Source of the DNA: Thermoflexus sp. | Lineage (GTDB): Bacteria; Chloroflexota; Anaerolineae; B4-G1; DUEL01 | Assembly (NCBI GenBank): GCA_028276215.1 | Contig: JAPYWT010000129.1 | Location: 1 to 6,999, forward strand | DNA length: 6,999 nt | Reading direction: 5' to 3' | Shown: positions 1 to 5,777 of the stretch, in pieces | Layout of the letters: each line of letters starts with the position of its first letter | Numbering within the stretch: the first letter of the stretch is position 1 | Translations under genes and position numbers: made by a program | The notes under the pieces: generated by a model | Told to the model about the DNA's origin: nothing | The model's input: the letters and a program-made list of their open reading frames with translations, nothing else | The model's database searches: none

Positions 1-208
1 ATTTTTATATCTCTGTGTCTTTGTGTCTCTGTGTGAGGTTTATGAATTTCTCACACAAAGACACGAAGGCACAAAGATTTCTTATTTTTTATCTCTGTGT
101 CTTTGTGTCTCTGTGTGAGGTTTATAAATTTCTCACACAAAGACACGAAGGCACAAAGATTTCTTATTTTTTATCTCTGTGTCTTTGTGTCTCTGTGTGA
201 GGTTTATA
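1..208. repeat. 82-bp-period array of alternating inverted 29-bp arms
   Basis: Two full 82-bp units and part of a third are visible, with unit starts at 9, 91 and 173. Each unit is a 29-bp arm A, a 12-bp spacer, a 29-bp arm B and another 12-bp spacer. Arm A lies at 9-37, 91-119 and 173-201; arm B at 50-78 and 132-160. Arm B is the reverse complement of arm A at 25 of 29 positions, so every neighbouring pair could form a long stem with a 12-nt loop. The two full units differ at one base that I can see (G or A in the A-to-B spacer, around 44/126). The left edge begins inside spacer-like sequence, so the array probably continues outside the window. The core words (tttgtgtctctgtgtgag, cacaaagacacgaaggcac) resemble a simple repeat family dispersed in many environmental bacterial genomes; that is recollection, not a search. 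The last 5 bases run into the stop codon of the leftmost gene. Confidence 0.95.
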
Positions 209-1277
209 TCCTCAATTCCTGATACAGCCGGGCGAAGTCAAAGTGTTCCGCCATCAGGGCCTCAAAGCGGGCCAGTTTCTCCGGCTGGGCCAGCCGGGTC
301 TTGCCGAAGACCCGCTCTATGGCCTCCACCGTCTCCATCGTGTTCTGGCGGGCCAGGAGGACGGGGACGCCCAGTTCCTCGGCCCGGCGGAGGACCTCCG
401 GCTGCGGGCGCAGGTGGCCGGTGAGGACCAGGCAGGCGACGGTCGTCTCCAGCGCGGCCCACTGGATGTCGGCCCGGTCGCCGCCGGTGATGACGGCCTT
501 GGGGCTGGGGATGCGCCGGATGCGGGGCAGGGCCTGGTCCACTCCCATCGCCCCCACAACCAGGTTCTCTACCAGGACGTCGCTCCGCTCCGGCAGGGTG
601 AGGAACTCCGCGCCCAGCACCTGGGCCAGTTCGCCCACGCTGATGGCCCGCAGTCGCTCCTCCCGGGGAATCACCCCCAGCACCCGGATGCCCCGCCCCT
701 CCAGGCACGGGCGGGCCACGCTCTGGACGAAGTCCCAGGACTCCTTCGGGACACCGTTGACCAGCACGCCCAGGAGACGGGGGCCCAGGCGCAGTTGGGC
801 CACGGCGCAGTCGTCCACCAGGTTCATCTCGTTGTAGAAGGGGATGACCGGGAGTACCGCCGCGCCCAGGGCATCGGCGACTTCGGCGGGCCCCAGCCCG
901 ATGCCAACGCCCTCCCGCAGGGAAGCGCCGCCCTCCACCAGCACGACGTCCCGCCCTGCGGCGACCCGCTCATACGCCGCGCGCACCTCCGCCATGAGGT
1001 CCCGGCCCAGACAGCCACAGAGGGTATCCCGCAGGAGGGAGGGGGTCAGGCGGACGCCGATCAGCGCCTCCGTCGGCTCCTCCAGGCCCAGCGTCCGCCG
1101 GACGAAGTCGGCGTCCTCGTCGGGGGTCTGGCCCGGAATGGGCTCCCACATCTGGGTGGAGAGGGGCTTGAAGTACCCCACCCGGTATCCGTCCTGCTGC
1201 AACCGTCGGCCCAGGGCCAGGCAGACGGCGGTCTTGCCGGAGAAACTCTGAAGGGAGGGGATGTACAGGGTTTTCAT
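204..1277 (-). CDS. Phosphotransacetylase-family BioD-like ATPase with DRTGG domain
   Basis: The 357-residue product resembles the BioD-like N-terminal region of phosphotransacetylases, without the catalytic acetyltransferase domain. The N-terminal half is a P-loop NTPase fold: a degenerate Walker A SFSGKT at residues 11-16, a Walker B-like DVVLVEGG at 110-117, and LLGVLVNGV at 168-176, where dethiobiotin synthetase-like folds bind the nucleotide base. Residues about 215-325 fit a DRTGG domain, with the glycine-rich ITGGDRADI at 263-271. The ATG at 1277 follows an AAAGGAG ribosome site at 6-nt spacing and agrees with the usual family start. The stop TAA (204-206) lies in the edge of the 82-bp repeat array. 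It sits 87 bp downstream of the acetate-CoA ligase gene on the same strand, which suggests a partner or regulator of acetyl-CoA/acetate metabolism. The exact reaction of this family is not settled as far as I know, so no enzyme activity is assigned. A cobyrinic acid synthase or true BioD is less likely because of the DRTGG half. Confidence 0.88.
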   Translation of the reverse strand: MKTLYIPSLQSFSGKTAVCLALGRRLQQDGYRVGYFKPLSTQMWEPIPGQTPDEDADFVRRTLGLEEPTEALIGVRLTPSLLRDTLCGCLGRDLMAEVRAAYERVAAGRDVVLVEGGASLREGVGIGLGPAEVADALGAAVLPVIPFYNEMNLVDDCAVAQLRLGPRLLGVLVNGVPKESWDFVQSVARPCLEGRGIRVLGVIPREERLRAISVGELAQVLGAEFLTLPERSDVLVENLVVGAMGVDQALPRIRRIPSPKAVITGGDRADIQWAALETTVACLVLTGHLRPQPEVLRRAEELGVPVLLARQNTMETVEAIERVFGKTRLAQPEKLARFEALMAEHFDFARLYQELRI

Positions 1278-1283
1278 GCTGTT

Positions 1284-1290
1284 CTCCTTT
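1284..1290 (-). promoter_or_regulatory. Ribosome binding site of the DRTGG gene
   Basis: On the minus strand AAAGGAG stands 6 nt before the ATG at 1277. It is the strongest Shine-Dalgarno match in the window and fixes the start. It lies outside the GATTCTTCT-type repeat that fills the rest of this gap. Confidence 0.85.
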
Positions 1291-1292
1291 CA

Positions 1293-1365
1293 AATCGGAA
1301 TCGGAGAATCAGAAGAATCACAGAATCAGAAGAATCAGAGAATCAGCGATTCTTCTGATTCTTCT
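1293..1365. repeat. GATTCTTCT-type simple repeat with perfect 15-bp inverted repeat
   Basis: This fills most of the gap between the ligase and DRTGG genes. The plus strand shows the word gaatc at 1306, 1315, 1323, 1332 and 1340 (spacing 8-9 bp), then the opposite orientation as two gattcttct units at 1348-1356 and 1357-1365. The two orientations form a perfect 15-bp inverted repeat, 1322-1336 against 1348-1362, with an 11-nt loop. The stem is AT-rich, with no run of T after it in the direction of transcription, so an ordinary intrinsic terminator is not supported; a weak RNA hairpin between the two genes is possible. The last unit overlaps the first base of the ligase stop codon (1365-1367). 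The same 9-mer makes up the tail of the Nudix gene about 4.4 kb away. Confidence 0.9.
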
Positions 1366-3476
1366 CATCCCAGCACCAGTCGCATATCCAGAGCGACGGC
1401 GCCCCGGCCCTCTTCGTAGACGACCAGGGGGTTGATGTCCAGTTCCACAATCTCCGGGAAATCGGTGACCAACTGGCTCACCCGACAGAGGGCGTCCACC
1501 AGCGCAGCGTGGTCGGCGGGCGGTTCGCCCCGGACGCCCTCCAGCAGCGGGTAGGAGCGAATCTCCCGGATCATCTCCGCCGCCTCCTCCGGCCCGAAGG
1601 GGGCAACGCGGAAGACGACGTCCTTGAGGGCCTCCACGTAGATGCCCCCCAGGCCGAAAGCGACCAGCGGGCCAAACTGCGGGTCGCGGCTCATGCCGAT
1701 GAGCACTTCCCGCCCCGGCGGCACCATTTTCTGCACCAGGCACCCCCAGATGCGCGCGCCGGGGACGTACCGGCTGGCCCGGTAGACGATCAGGTCAAAG
1801 GCGTCCCGCACGTCGGCGGGGGAGCGCAGGTTCAGCCGCACGCCGCCCACGTCGGTCTTGTGCAGGATGTCCGGCGAGGCCACTTTGAGGACGACGGGGT
1901 AGCCCATTTCCTCCGCCGCGGCGATGGCCTCCTCGGGCGTGGCCGCCAGACGGGACGGCGGGAGGGGGAAGCCGTAGGCTTCCAGAACGGCGCGCGCCTC
2001 GGCATCGCCGATGCTCACCCGCCCCTGCGCGCGGGCTTCGTCCAGCACCTTCCGGACAGCGGCCGTGTCCGCCTCAAAGTGGGTGGGCGCGTAGGACGGC
2101 CGCTCCCGTTCCTGCCGGTACCGGACCATCGCGGCCAGCGCAGCCGCCGCGCGCTCCGGGAAGGGGTAGTTGGGGATACCGTACTGTTGCAGGATGGCGA
2201 TACCGGCCGCGATGCGGGACTCGCCCATGAAGCACCCCAGGACCGGCTTGTCTGTCTCCCGGGCGACGCGGCCCACCACGTGCGCCGTCTCCTCAATCTG
2301 GGTCATCGCCTGGGGGGTGACAATGACCAGGACGCCGTCCACCCCCGGGTCCGCCAGCACCAGCCGGAGCGCGTGCTCGTAGCGGTCGGCAAGAGCGTCC
2401 CCCAGGACGTCTACAGGGTTGGCGGCGGAGGCGGCGCTGGGGAGGTCAGCCATGAGGGCCTGGACCGTCTCGGGTCGGAAGCGCGCCAGTTGGAGGCCGG
2501 CGTGCTCCAGCGCGTCGGTGGCCAGGATGCCCGGACCTCCGGCGTTGGTGACGATGGCGATACGGTCGCCCCGGGGCAGGGGCTGGTAGGCAAACGCCAG
2601 CGCCAGGTCAAAGAGGTGCTCCATGGATTCGGCCCGGATGACCCCGGCCTGCCGGAAGGCGGCATGGTAGGCGGCCTCGGAGCCGGCCAGACTCCCCGTG
2701 TGGGAGGAGACGGCCCGGGCGCCGGACCGGGTGACGCCCGACTTGACCGCCACCACGGGCTTCTTCCGGGTCACCCGTCGGGCCACCTCCATGAACTTCT
2801 GCCCGTCCGGCAGTCCCTCAATGTAGGCCAGGATGACCCGGGAACCCGGGTCGTCCTCCCAGGCTTCCAGCAGGTCCACCTCGTTGACGTCGGCCTTGTT
2901 GCCCAGGCTGACGAAGCGGGAGAAGCCGATGCGTCCGGCCAGGGCCATATCCAGCACGGCCGTCCCCAGCGCGCCCGATTGGGACATAAAGGCGATGGGG
3001 CCGCCCGGGGGCATCCCGGCGGCGAAGGTGGCGTTGAGGGGGGTGTGGGTGTCTATGACGCCCAGGCAGTTGGGCCCGATGAGGCGGATATGGTACTGGC
3101 GGGCAATCTGGACCAGTTCCAGTTCCCGCTCCAGCCCCTCGCGACCGGCCTCCCGGAACCCGGCGCTGATGACGACGGCGGCGGGCACACCCTTCTCCCC
3201 GCACTGGCGCAGCGCATCCGGCACCAGCGGGTAGGGGATGACGATGACCGCCAGGTCCACCGGCCCGGGGATGTCCAGGACGGTGGGGTAGGCCTTCAGC
3301 CCCAGAATCTCCTCCGCCTTGGGGTTGACCGGGTAGAGGGCGCCGGAGAATCCGCCGTCCTTCAGGTTCGCCAGCACCGCGTACCCCAGTTTCTCCGGGT
3401 CCCGGGATGCCCCGATGACGGCGACGGAGGAGGGGCGGAAGAAAAGAGACAGTGATTGATTGGGTTGGGCAGACAT
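1365..3476 (-). CDS. ADP-forming acetate/acyl-CoA synthetase, alpha-beta fusion
   Basis: The 703-residue product has the full fused layout of NDP-forming acyl-CoA synthetases, which convert acyl-CoA + ADP + Pi to acid + ATP + CoA in the cytoplasm. Residues about 10-135 are the CoA-binding Rossmann domain (VAVIGASRDPEKLGYAV, 18-34; IGPNCLGV, 133-140). About 155-300 and 300-455 are the succinyl-CoA ligase-like domains (AFMSQSGALGTAV, 162-174; SLGNKADVNEVDLLEAW, 190-206). The phosphorylated histidine is expected at H259 in SSHTGSLAGSEAA. Residues about 485-700 are the ATP-grasp domain; H539 in SPDILHKTDVGGV is the conserved second histidine region, and ELDINPLVV (678-686) is the typical metal/nucleotide site near the end. 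Length and all motifs look intact. The substrate could be acetyl-CoA, a branched or aryl acyl-CoA, or similar; sequence alone does not decide. The ATG at 3476 directly follows the upstream methyltransferase stop, with GGAG 5 nt before it. This gene plus the DRTGG gene looks like an acetate/ATP module. Confidence 0.95.
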   Translation of the reverse strand: MSAQPNQSLSLFFRPSSVAVIGASRDPEKLGYAVLANLKDGGFSGALYPVNPKAEEILGLKAYPTVLDIPGPVDLAVIVIPYPLVPDALRQCGEKGVPAAVVISAGFREAGREGLERELELVQIARQYHIRLIGPNCLGVIDTHTPLNATFAAGMPPGGPIAFMSQSGALGTAVLDMALAGRIGFSRFVSLGNKADVNEVDLLEAWEDDPGSRVILAYIEGLPDGQKFMEVARRVTRKKPVVAVKSGVTRSGARAVSSHTGSLAGSEAAYHAAFRQAGVIRAESMEHLFDLALAFAYQPLPRGDRIAIVTNAGGPGILATDALEHAGLQLARFRPETVQALMADLPSAASAANPVDVLGDALADRYEHALRLVLADPGVDGVLVIVTPQAMTQIEETAHVVGRVARETDKPVLGCFMGESRIAAGIAILQQYGIPNYPFPERAAAALAAMVRYRQERERPSYAPTHFEADTAAVRKVLDEARAQGRVSIGDAEARAVLEAYGFPLPPSRLAATPEEAIAAAEEMGYPVVLKVASPDILHKTDVGGVRLNLRSPADVRDAFDLIVYRASRYVPGARIWGCLVQKMVPPGREVLIGMSRDPQFGPLVAFGLGGIYVEALKDVVFRVAPFGPEEAAEMIREIRSYPLLEGVRGEPPADHAALVDALCRVSQLVTDFPEIVELDINPLVVYEEGRGAVALDMRLVLG

Positions 3477-4559
3477 CTACTCTCCAATAATCAGGACTTC
3501 TGTCACCTTTCGGGGGCTCAGTACGTACTGGTATCCCTGCAGACGGGCAACGGTTACCCGACGCTTGAACTGTCGCATGTCGGAGGCCAGTTGGTCCACA
3601 TCGGGGATACCGTCGGAGCGATAAGAGACGACCAGTATGGAATGCCGGAATTTTTCAAACATCCGACAAAATCCGTCCCGAACTCTTCGGGGGTCATTCC
3701 AGAGATTGGGTCGGGCCCGAAGCCTCCGGTGTTTGGTGGAATAATCCACCCATTCGCCCCAGTGGTCGTAGTTGACCATACCCTCCAGGAAATGGTAGAA
3801 CGCCAGGTAGTCCACCGTACCGCCAGACGCAGCGGTGTACGGAGGGTCCAGGTACACCAGGTCGTAATTTCCCGTGAGGTCTGAGGCATCCAGGTTCAGC
3901 GCCCGATTGGGCTGACCGTTATCAAAGACCAGGCGGTTCGCTTCGGCGACAAACCGGCGGAAGTGCTCTTCAAAAGGCCGGTCCCAGGTCGCTTTGTTGC
4001 CGAAGGAACGGGGGACTTCTGCCAGGCGCAGGTATAGATTGCTCCGATGAAACAGATTGAACGGGCGCTTGACCAGGCATGCCTGGATCAGCGCGTAGTA
4101 GCCCAGGGCTTTTTTATAGGGGTTCTCCATTTCTTCCAGATTCTGCACAACCACATCCAGCCACTCATTTTCCTCGTCCGTGTAGTAGATCCCCTGAAAC
4201 GTCTCGGCAATGAATCGCCGGTACGCTTTGCCCGGCTTCGGCGTAAGGATTTTCTGGACGTCATCCTCTGTCAGGCGGGTAGAACTGTTTTCAATGAGGG
4301 CCAGTCCGATGTAGTAATTAAAGCGGAGGTAGTCGTTGTAGGTGACCTGTTTCCCATGCCGTTTCAACCAGTACGCCACCACACCGCTGCCGCCGAAGGC
4401 ATCCAGGGCAGTATGAAAGTCCAGACGCCGGAGGTGCTCCCCAATCCATGGCATCAGTTTCGCCTTGCTGCCCTGATAGCGGGTGGAGGGAAGCAGAGGC
4501 CTGACCGGTGCTTCCGGGAGCAGTCTCAATTGGGTCTCAGGATATCGGACGGCTCTCAT
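3477..4559 (-). CDS. D12-class adenine-N6 DNA methyltransferase (Dam-like)
   Basis: The 360-residue product has the motif order of the alpha (D12) class: motif X-like RYQGSKAKL at 27-35, the S-adenosylmethionine loop LDAFGGSGVVAYWL at 52-65, YNDY at 74-77, and the catalytic DPPY at 238-241 in DLVYLDPPYT. LVVSYRSDG (309-317) fits a later conserved strand. It would transfer a methyl group to adenine N6 in a specific DNA site; the target cannot be read from the sequence. Length is in the normal range and no break is visible. The start overlaps the end of the small upstream ORF by 23 bp; the Shine-Dalgarno match is weak, so coupling or a slightly different start is possible, but it cannot be far downstream because motif X is at residue 27. 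G+C is clearly lower than in the flanks (28/60 and 30/60 in two sampled rows), which suggests horizontal acquisition. It may be an orphan methyltransferase or half of a restriction-modification pair. Confidence 0.93.
   Translation of the reverse strand: MRAVRYPETQLRLLPEAPVRPLLPSTRYQGSKAKLMPWIGEHLRRLDFHTALDAFGGSGVVAYWLKRHGKQVTYNDYLRFNYYIGLALIENSSTRLTEDDVQKILTPKPGKAYRRFIAETFQGIYYTDEENEWLDVVVQNLEEMENPYKKALGYYALIQACLVKRPFNLFHRSNLYLRLAEVPRSFGNKATWDRPFEEHFRRFVAEANRLVFDNGQPNRALNLDASDLTGNYDLVYLDPPYTAASGGTVDYLAFYHFLEGMVNYDHWGEWVDYSTKHRRLRARPNLWNDPRRVRDGFCRMFEKFRHSILVVSYRSDGIPDVDQLASDMRQFKRRVTVARLQGYQYVLSPRKVTEVLIIGE
3480..3485 (-). promoter_or_regulatory. Ligase ribosome binding site inside the methyltransferase 3' end
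   Basis: GGAGAG on the minus strand lies in the last codons of the methyltransferase (…IIGE-stop). The stop TAG (3477-3479) is immediately followed by the ligase ATG (3474-3476). With zero bases between the two reading frames and the ribosome site inside the upstream gene, the two are very probably on one transcript and translationally coupled. Confidence 0.8.
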
Positions 4560-4947
4560 CCAGACGTTTCACCAAGTCCGGTCGGTTGATCCGTTCCAGG
4601 TATTCCCTCAGGTTGCGGAAGAGCGGGCGAGGTAAATCCACTTTGCGCGCCATATCGGGAGTCATGTATTCCTGCCAGTACTGGTCAAACAAAGCCCTGC
4701 CTTCCTCTCCCAGCAGAGCGAAAGGCCCTCTGCCCTCCCGCAGTGCTGCCAGTTCCTTCACCGAGCCGATATTTTTGGTGTTTCCACTGCCCGGCTGGTC
4801 GCTGGCGATTTTCCATTTGGGCTGAAGGATGAACTCAATGTCCCGCACTGGGGTGGGGATGGTTCCCAGTTGCTCTAAAGGGTACACGCCCGGAAGGTCG
4901 GGCACTTCCACCGTGTCCTTTGTGTCCTTCGTGGTTTTAAAACCCAT
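4537..4947 (-). CDS. Unrecognised small protein upstream of methyltransferase, possibly truncated
   Basis: The 136-residue reading (ATG at 4947) is not a family I can name. It is soluble-looking, with no signal peptide or membrane segment, and ends 23 bp inside the methyltransferase gene. Notable stretches are IPTPVRDIEFILQPKWK, SGNTKNIGSVKEL, and a helical, charged C-terminus (RPLFRNLREYLERINRPDL). The first residues (KTTKDTKDT) are encoded by the dispersed repeat at 4913-4940 and are unlikely to be genuine; GTG codons at 4911 and 4905 are alternative starts just after the repeat, giving about 122-124 residues. No good Shine-Dalgarno is seen for any of them. Its lower GC matches the methyltransferase, and its position fits a restriction-enzyme partner or the C-terminal remnant of one cut by the repeat. 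That role is inference only; I see no PD-ExK-type catalytic motif. Confidence 0.55.
   Translation of the reverse strand: MGFKTTKDTKDTVEVPDLPGVYPLEQLGTIPTPVRDIEFILQPKWKIASDQPGSGNTKNIGSVKELAALREGRGPFALLGEEGRALFDQYWQEYMTPDMARKVDLPRPLFRNLREYLERINRPDLVKRLDESRPIS
4913..4940. repeat. Dispersed CACGAAGGACACAAAGG-type repeat at the ccsA stop
   Basis: On the minus strand the sequence reads ccacgaaggacacaaaggac, flanked by AAAA. It shares the words cacgaagg and acacaaag with arm B of the left-edge array but is a single short copy. It begins at the TAA of ccsA (4937-4939) and forms the boundary between high-GC ccsA and the lower-GC block. Read as protein it gives TTKDTKDT, a common artefact of such repeats. 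Confidence 0.8.
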
Positions 4948-5716
4948 GCAGACTCTGCAGGCGGCCCACCCGGACAATCCAGGGGACGCCCAGCCAGAGA
5001 AAGAGCACCCCTGCAAACCCCAGCAGGACCAGGGCAATCTGACGTCGGCCCCGCCAGGCGGACAGCGGGCGCAGGTGGAGCGGCAGCAAGTACAGGAGCC
5101 ACACCACCAGCGTCCAGGTCTCTTTGGGGTCCCAGCCCCAGTAGCGGCCCCAGGCGTAGCGGGCCCAGACGCCGCCCAGCAGCATGCTCAGGGTCAGCCA
5201 GAGGAAGCCCCAGTCGGTGGCGCGCTCCATAGCCCGGAGCCGCGCCGTCCGGCCCGCCTCCTCCCGCTCCGCCAGTGCGGTCAGGCCCAGCCCGGCGGCC
5301 ACCCCGAAGAGGCCGTAGGCCAGGGCGGCGGAGAAGGTATGCAGCGGGAACCAGACGGAGCGCAGGACGGGGAGTAGCGGGGCCGCGGCCCGTTCCCCGG
5401 CGGGACGGGTGAGCGCCCACGTCGCCAGGGCGAGGGCCAGCAGCAGCCCACCGCCGCCCGCGCGGGGGGTGCCCGCCGTCGCCAGCAGGTGGAGCCCCAG
5501 CAGCGCCCAGACGAAGGCCAGGCCGAACTCGTAGCGGGTGCTCATGGGCCAGTGGCCGGCCACAAGCCCCCGGCCGACCAGCCCCGCCGTCCACAGCCCC
5601 CAGGCGACGGCGCTCAGGCCGACCGCGCCCCATCCCAGCCAGCGCCGTCCCGTCCGCCACTCCACGCCGTAGAGGACCAGAGCCCCCCAGAGGAATCCGT
5701 ACCCAATGGTGAGCAT
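4937..5716 (-). CDS. ccsA: CcsA/ResC/CcmC-family cytochrome c assembly protein
   Basis: The 259-residue membrane protein carries the haem-handling WWD signature, WARYAWGRYWGWDPKETW, at 184-201. Histidines expected to bind haem flank it: H126 in PLHTFSAALAYGLF and H256 near the C-terminus (LHGF). GHWPMSTRYEFGLAF (54-68) matches the PxSxxYEF region of CcsA. About seven hydrophobic segments are visible: roughly 1-18, 27-50, 63-80, 88-103, 128-149, 168-183, 200-215 and 226-247, the exact number being uncertain. It is shorter than many CcsA proteins (often 300 or more residues). With ResB it forms System II, which moves haem out and attaches it to apocytochrome c. The ATG at 5716 is supported by an in-frame stop at 5726-5728, but the ribosome site is poor. 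The stop lies at the edge of a dispersed repeat only three residues after H256, so the C-terminus may have been trimmed. Confidence 0.92.
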   Translation of the reverse strand: MLTIGYGFLWGALVLYGVEWRTGRRWLGWGAVGLSAVAWGLWTAGLVGRGLVAGHWPMSTRYEFGLAFVWALLGLHLLATAGTPRAGGGGLLLALALATWALTRPAGERAAAPLLPVLRSVWFPLHTFSAALAYGLFGVAAGLGLTALAEREEAGRTARLRAMERATDWGFLWLTLSMLLGGVWARYAWGRYWGWDPKETWTLVVWLLYLLPLHLRPLSAWRGRRQIALVLLGFAGVLFLWLGVPWIVRVGRLQSLHGF

Positions 5717-5727
5717 TCTTGGTCTTT

Positions 5728-5755
5728 ACCGCAGAGACGCAGAGGACGCAGAGAA
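5728..5755. repeat. Dispersed CGCAGAGACGCAGAGG-type repeat before ccsA
   Basis: The plus strand reads accgcagagacgcagaggac followed by gcagagaa: purine-rich units spaced about 9-10 bp, of the same style as the CACAAAGACAC repeats but with G/C in place of A/T at several positions. It fills nearly half of the 61-bp gap between the Nudix and ccsA genes and ends 11 bp before the ccsA start codon, so it would form most of any ccsA leader. Confidence 0.75.
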
Positions 5756-5777
5756 TCGGCGAACCCGGTTTCACCAT

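Larger units (their letters stand above)
3477..4940. other. Lower-GC block, probably acquired (methyltransferase + small ORF)
   Basis: Hand-counted 60-base rows give G+C of 30/60 (3601-3660), 28/60 (4261-4320), 38/60 (4681-4740), 34/60 (4741-4800) and 33/60 (4801-4860). Flanking rows give 46/60 (481-540), 44/60 (2401-2460) and 48/60 (6601-6660). The block is bounded on the left by the ligase start codon and on the right by a dispersed repeat touching the ccsA stop codon. No transposase, integrase, tRNA or target-site duplication is visible. The rows are samples, so the boundaries are approximate. Confidence 0.7.

Noticed and set aside
9..201. CRISPR array: repeated 29-bp elements with regular spacers
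   Set aside because: The spacers are only 12 bp and nearly identical from unit to unit, and alternate repeats are inverted. No cas gene is present.
15..424. Small plus-strand ORFs within and beyond the array
   Set aside because: They translate the repeat itself (CLCV, HKDTKAQR-type peptides) or run antisense into the DRTGG gene, with no plausible ribosome site or protein family.
243..1358. 371-codon plus-strand ORF opposite the DRTGG gene
   Set aside because: It is an antisense shadow caused by high GC; composition is His/Gln/Gly/Arg-rich and it shows no motif, while the opposite strand has family motifs and a good ribosome site.
1305..1364. Intrinsic terminator after the ligase gene
   Set aside because: The 15-bp stem is real, but it is AT-rich and no U-run follows it on the transcribed strand, so only a repeat hairpin is claimed.
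1509..3455. 648-codon plus-strand ORF opposite the CoA ligase
   Set aside because: It is long only because stop codons are rare in GC-rich antisense frames. The minus-strand frame carries all ligase motifs.
3477..4947. Complete new defence system or mobile element
   Set aside because: Only one methyltransferase and one small unassigned ORF are present. No nuclease motif, helicase, integrase, transposase or terminal repeats were seen.
4875..5777. 300-codon minus-strand frame overlapping ccsA
   Set aside because: It is Gly/Pro/Arg-rich without motifs. The overlapping frame at 4937-5716 has the WWD motif and membrane segments.
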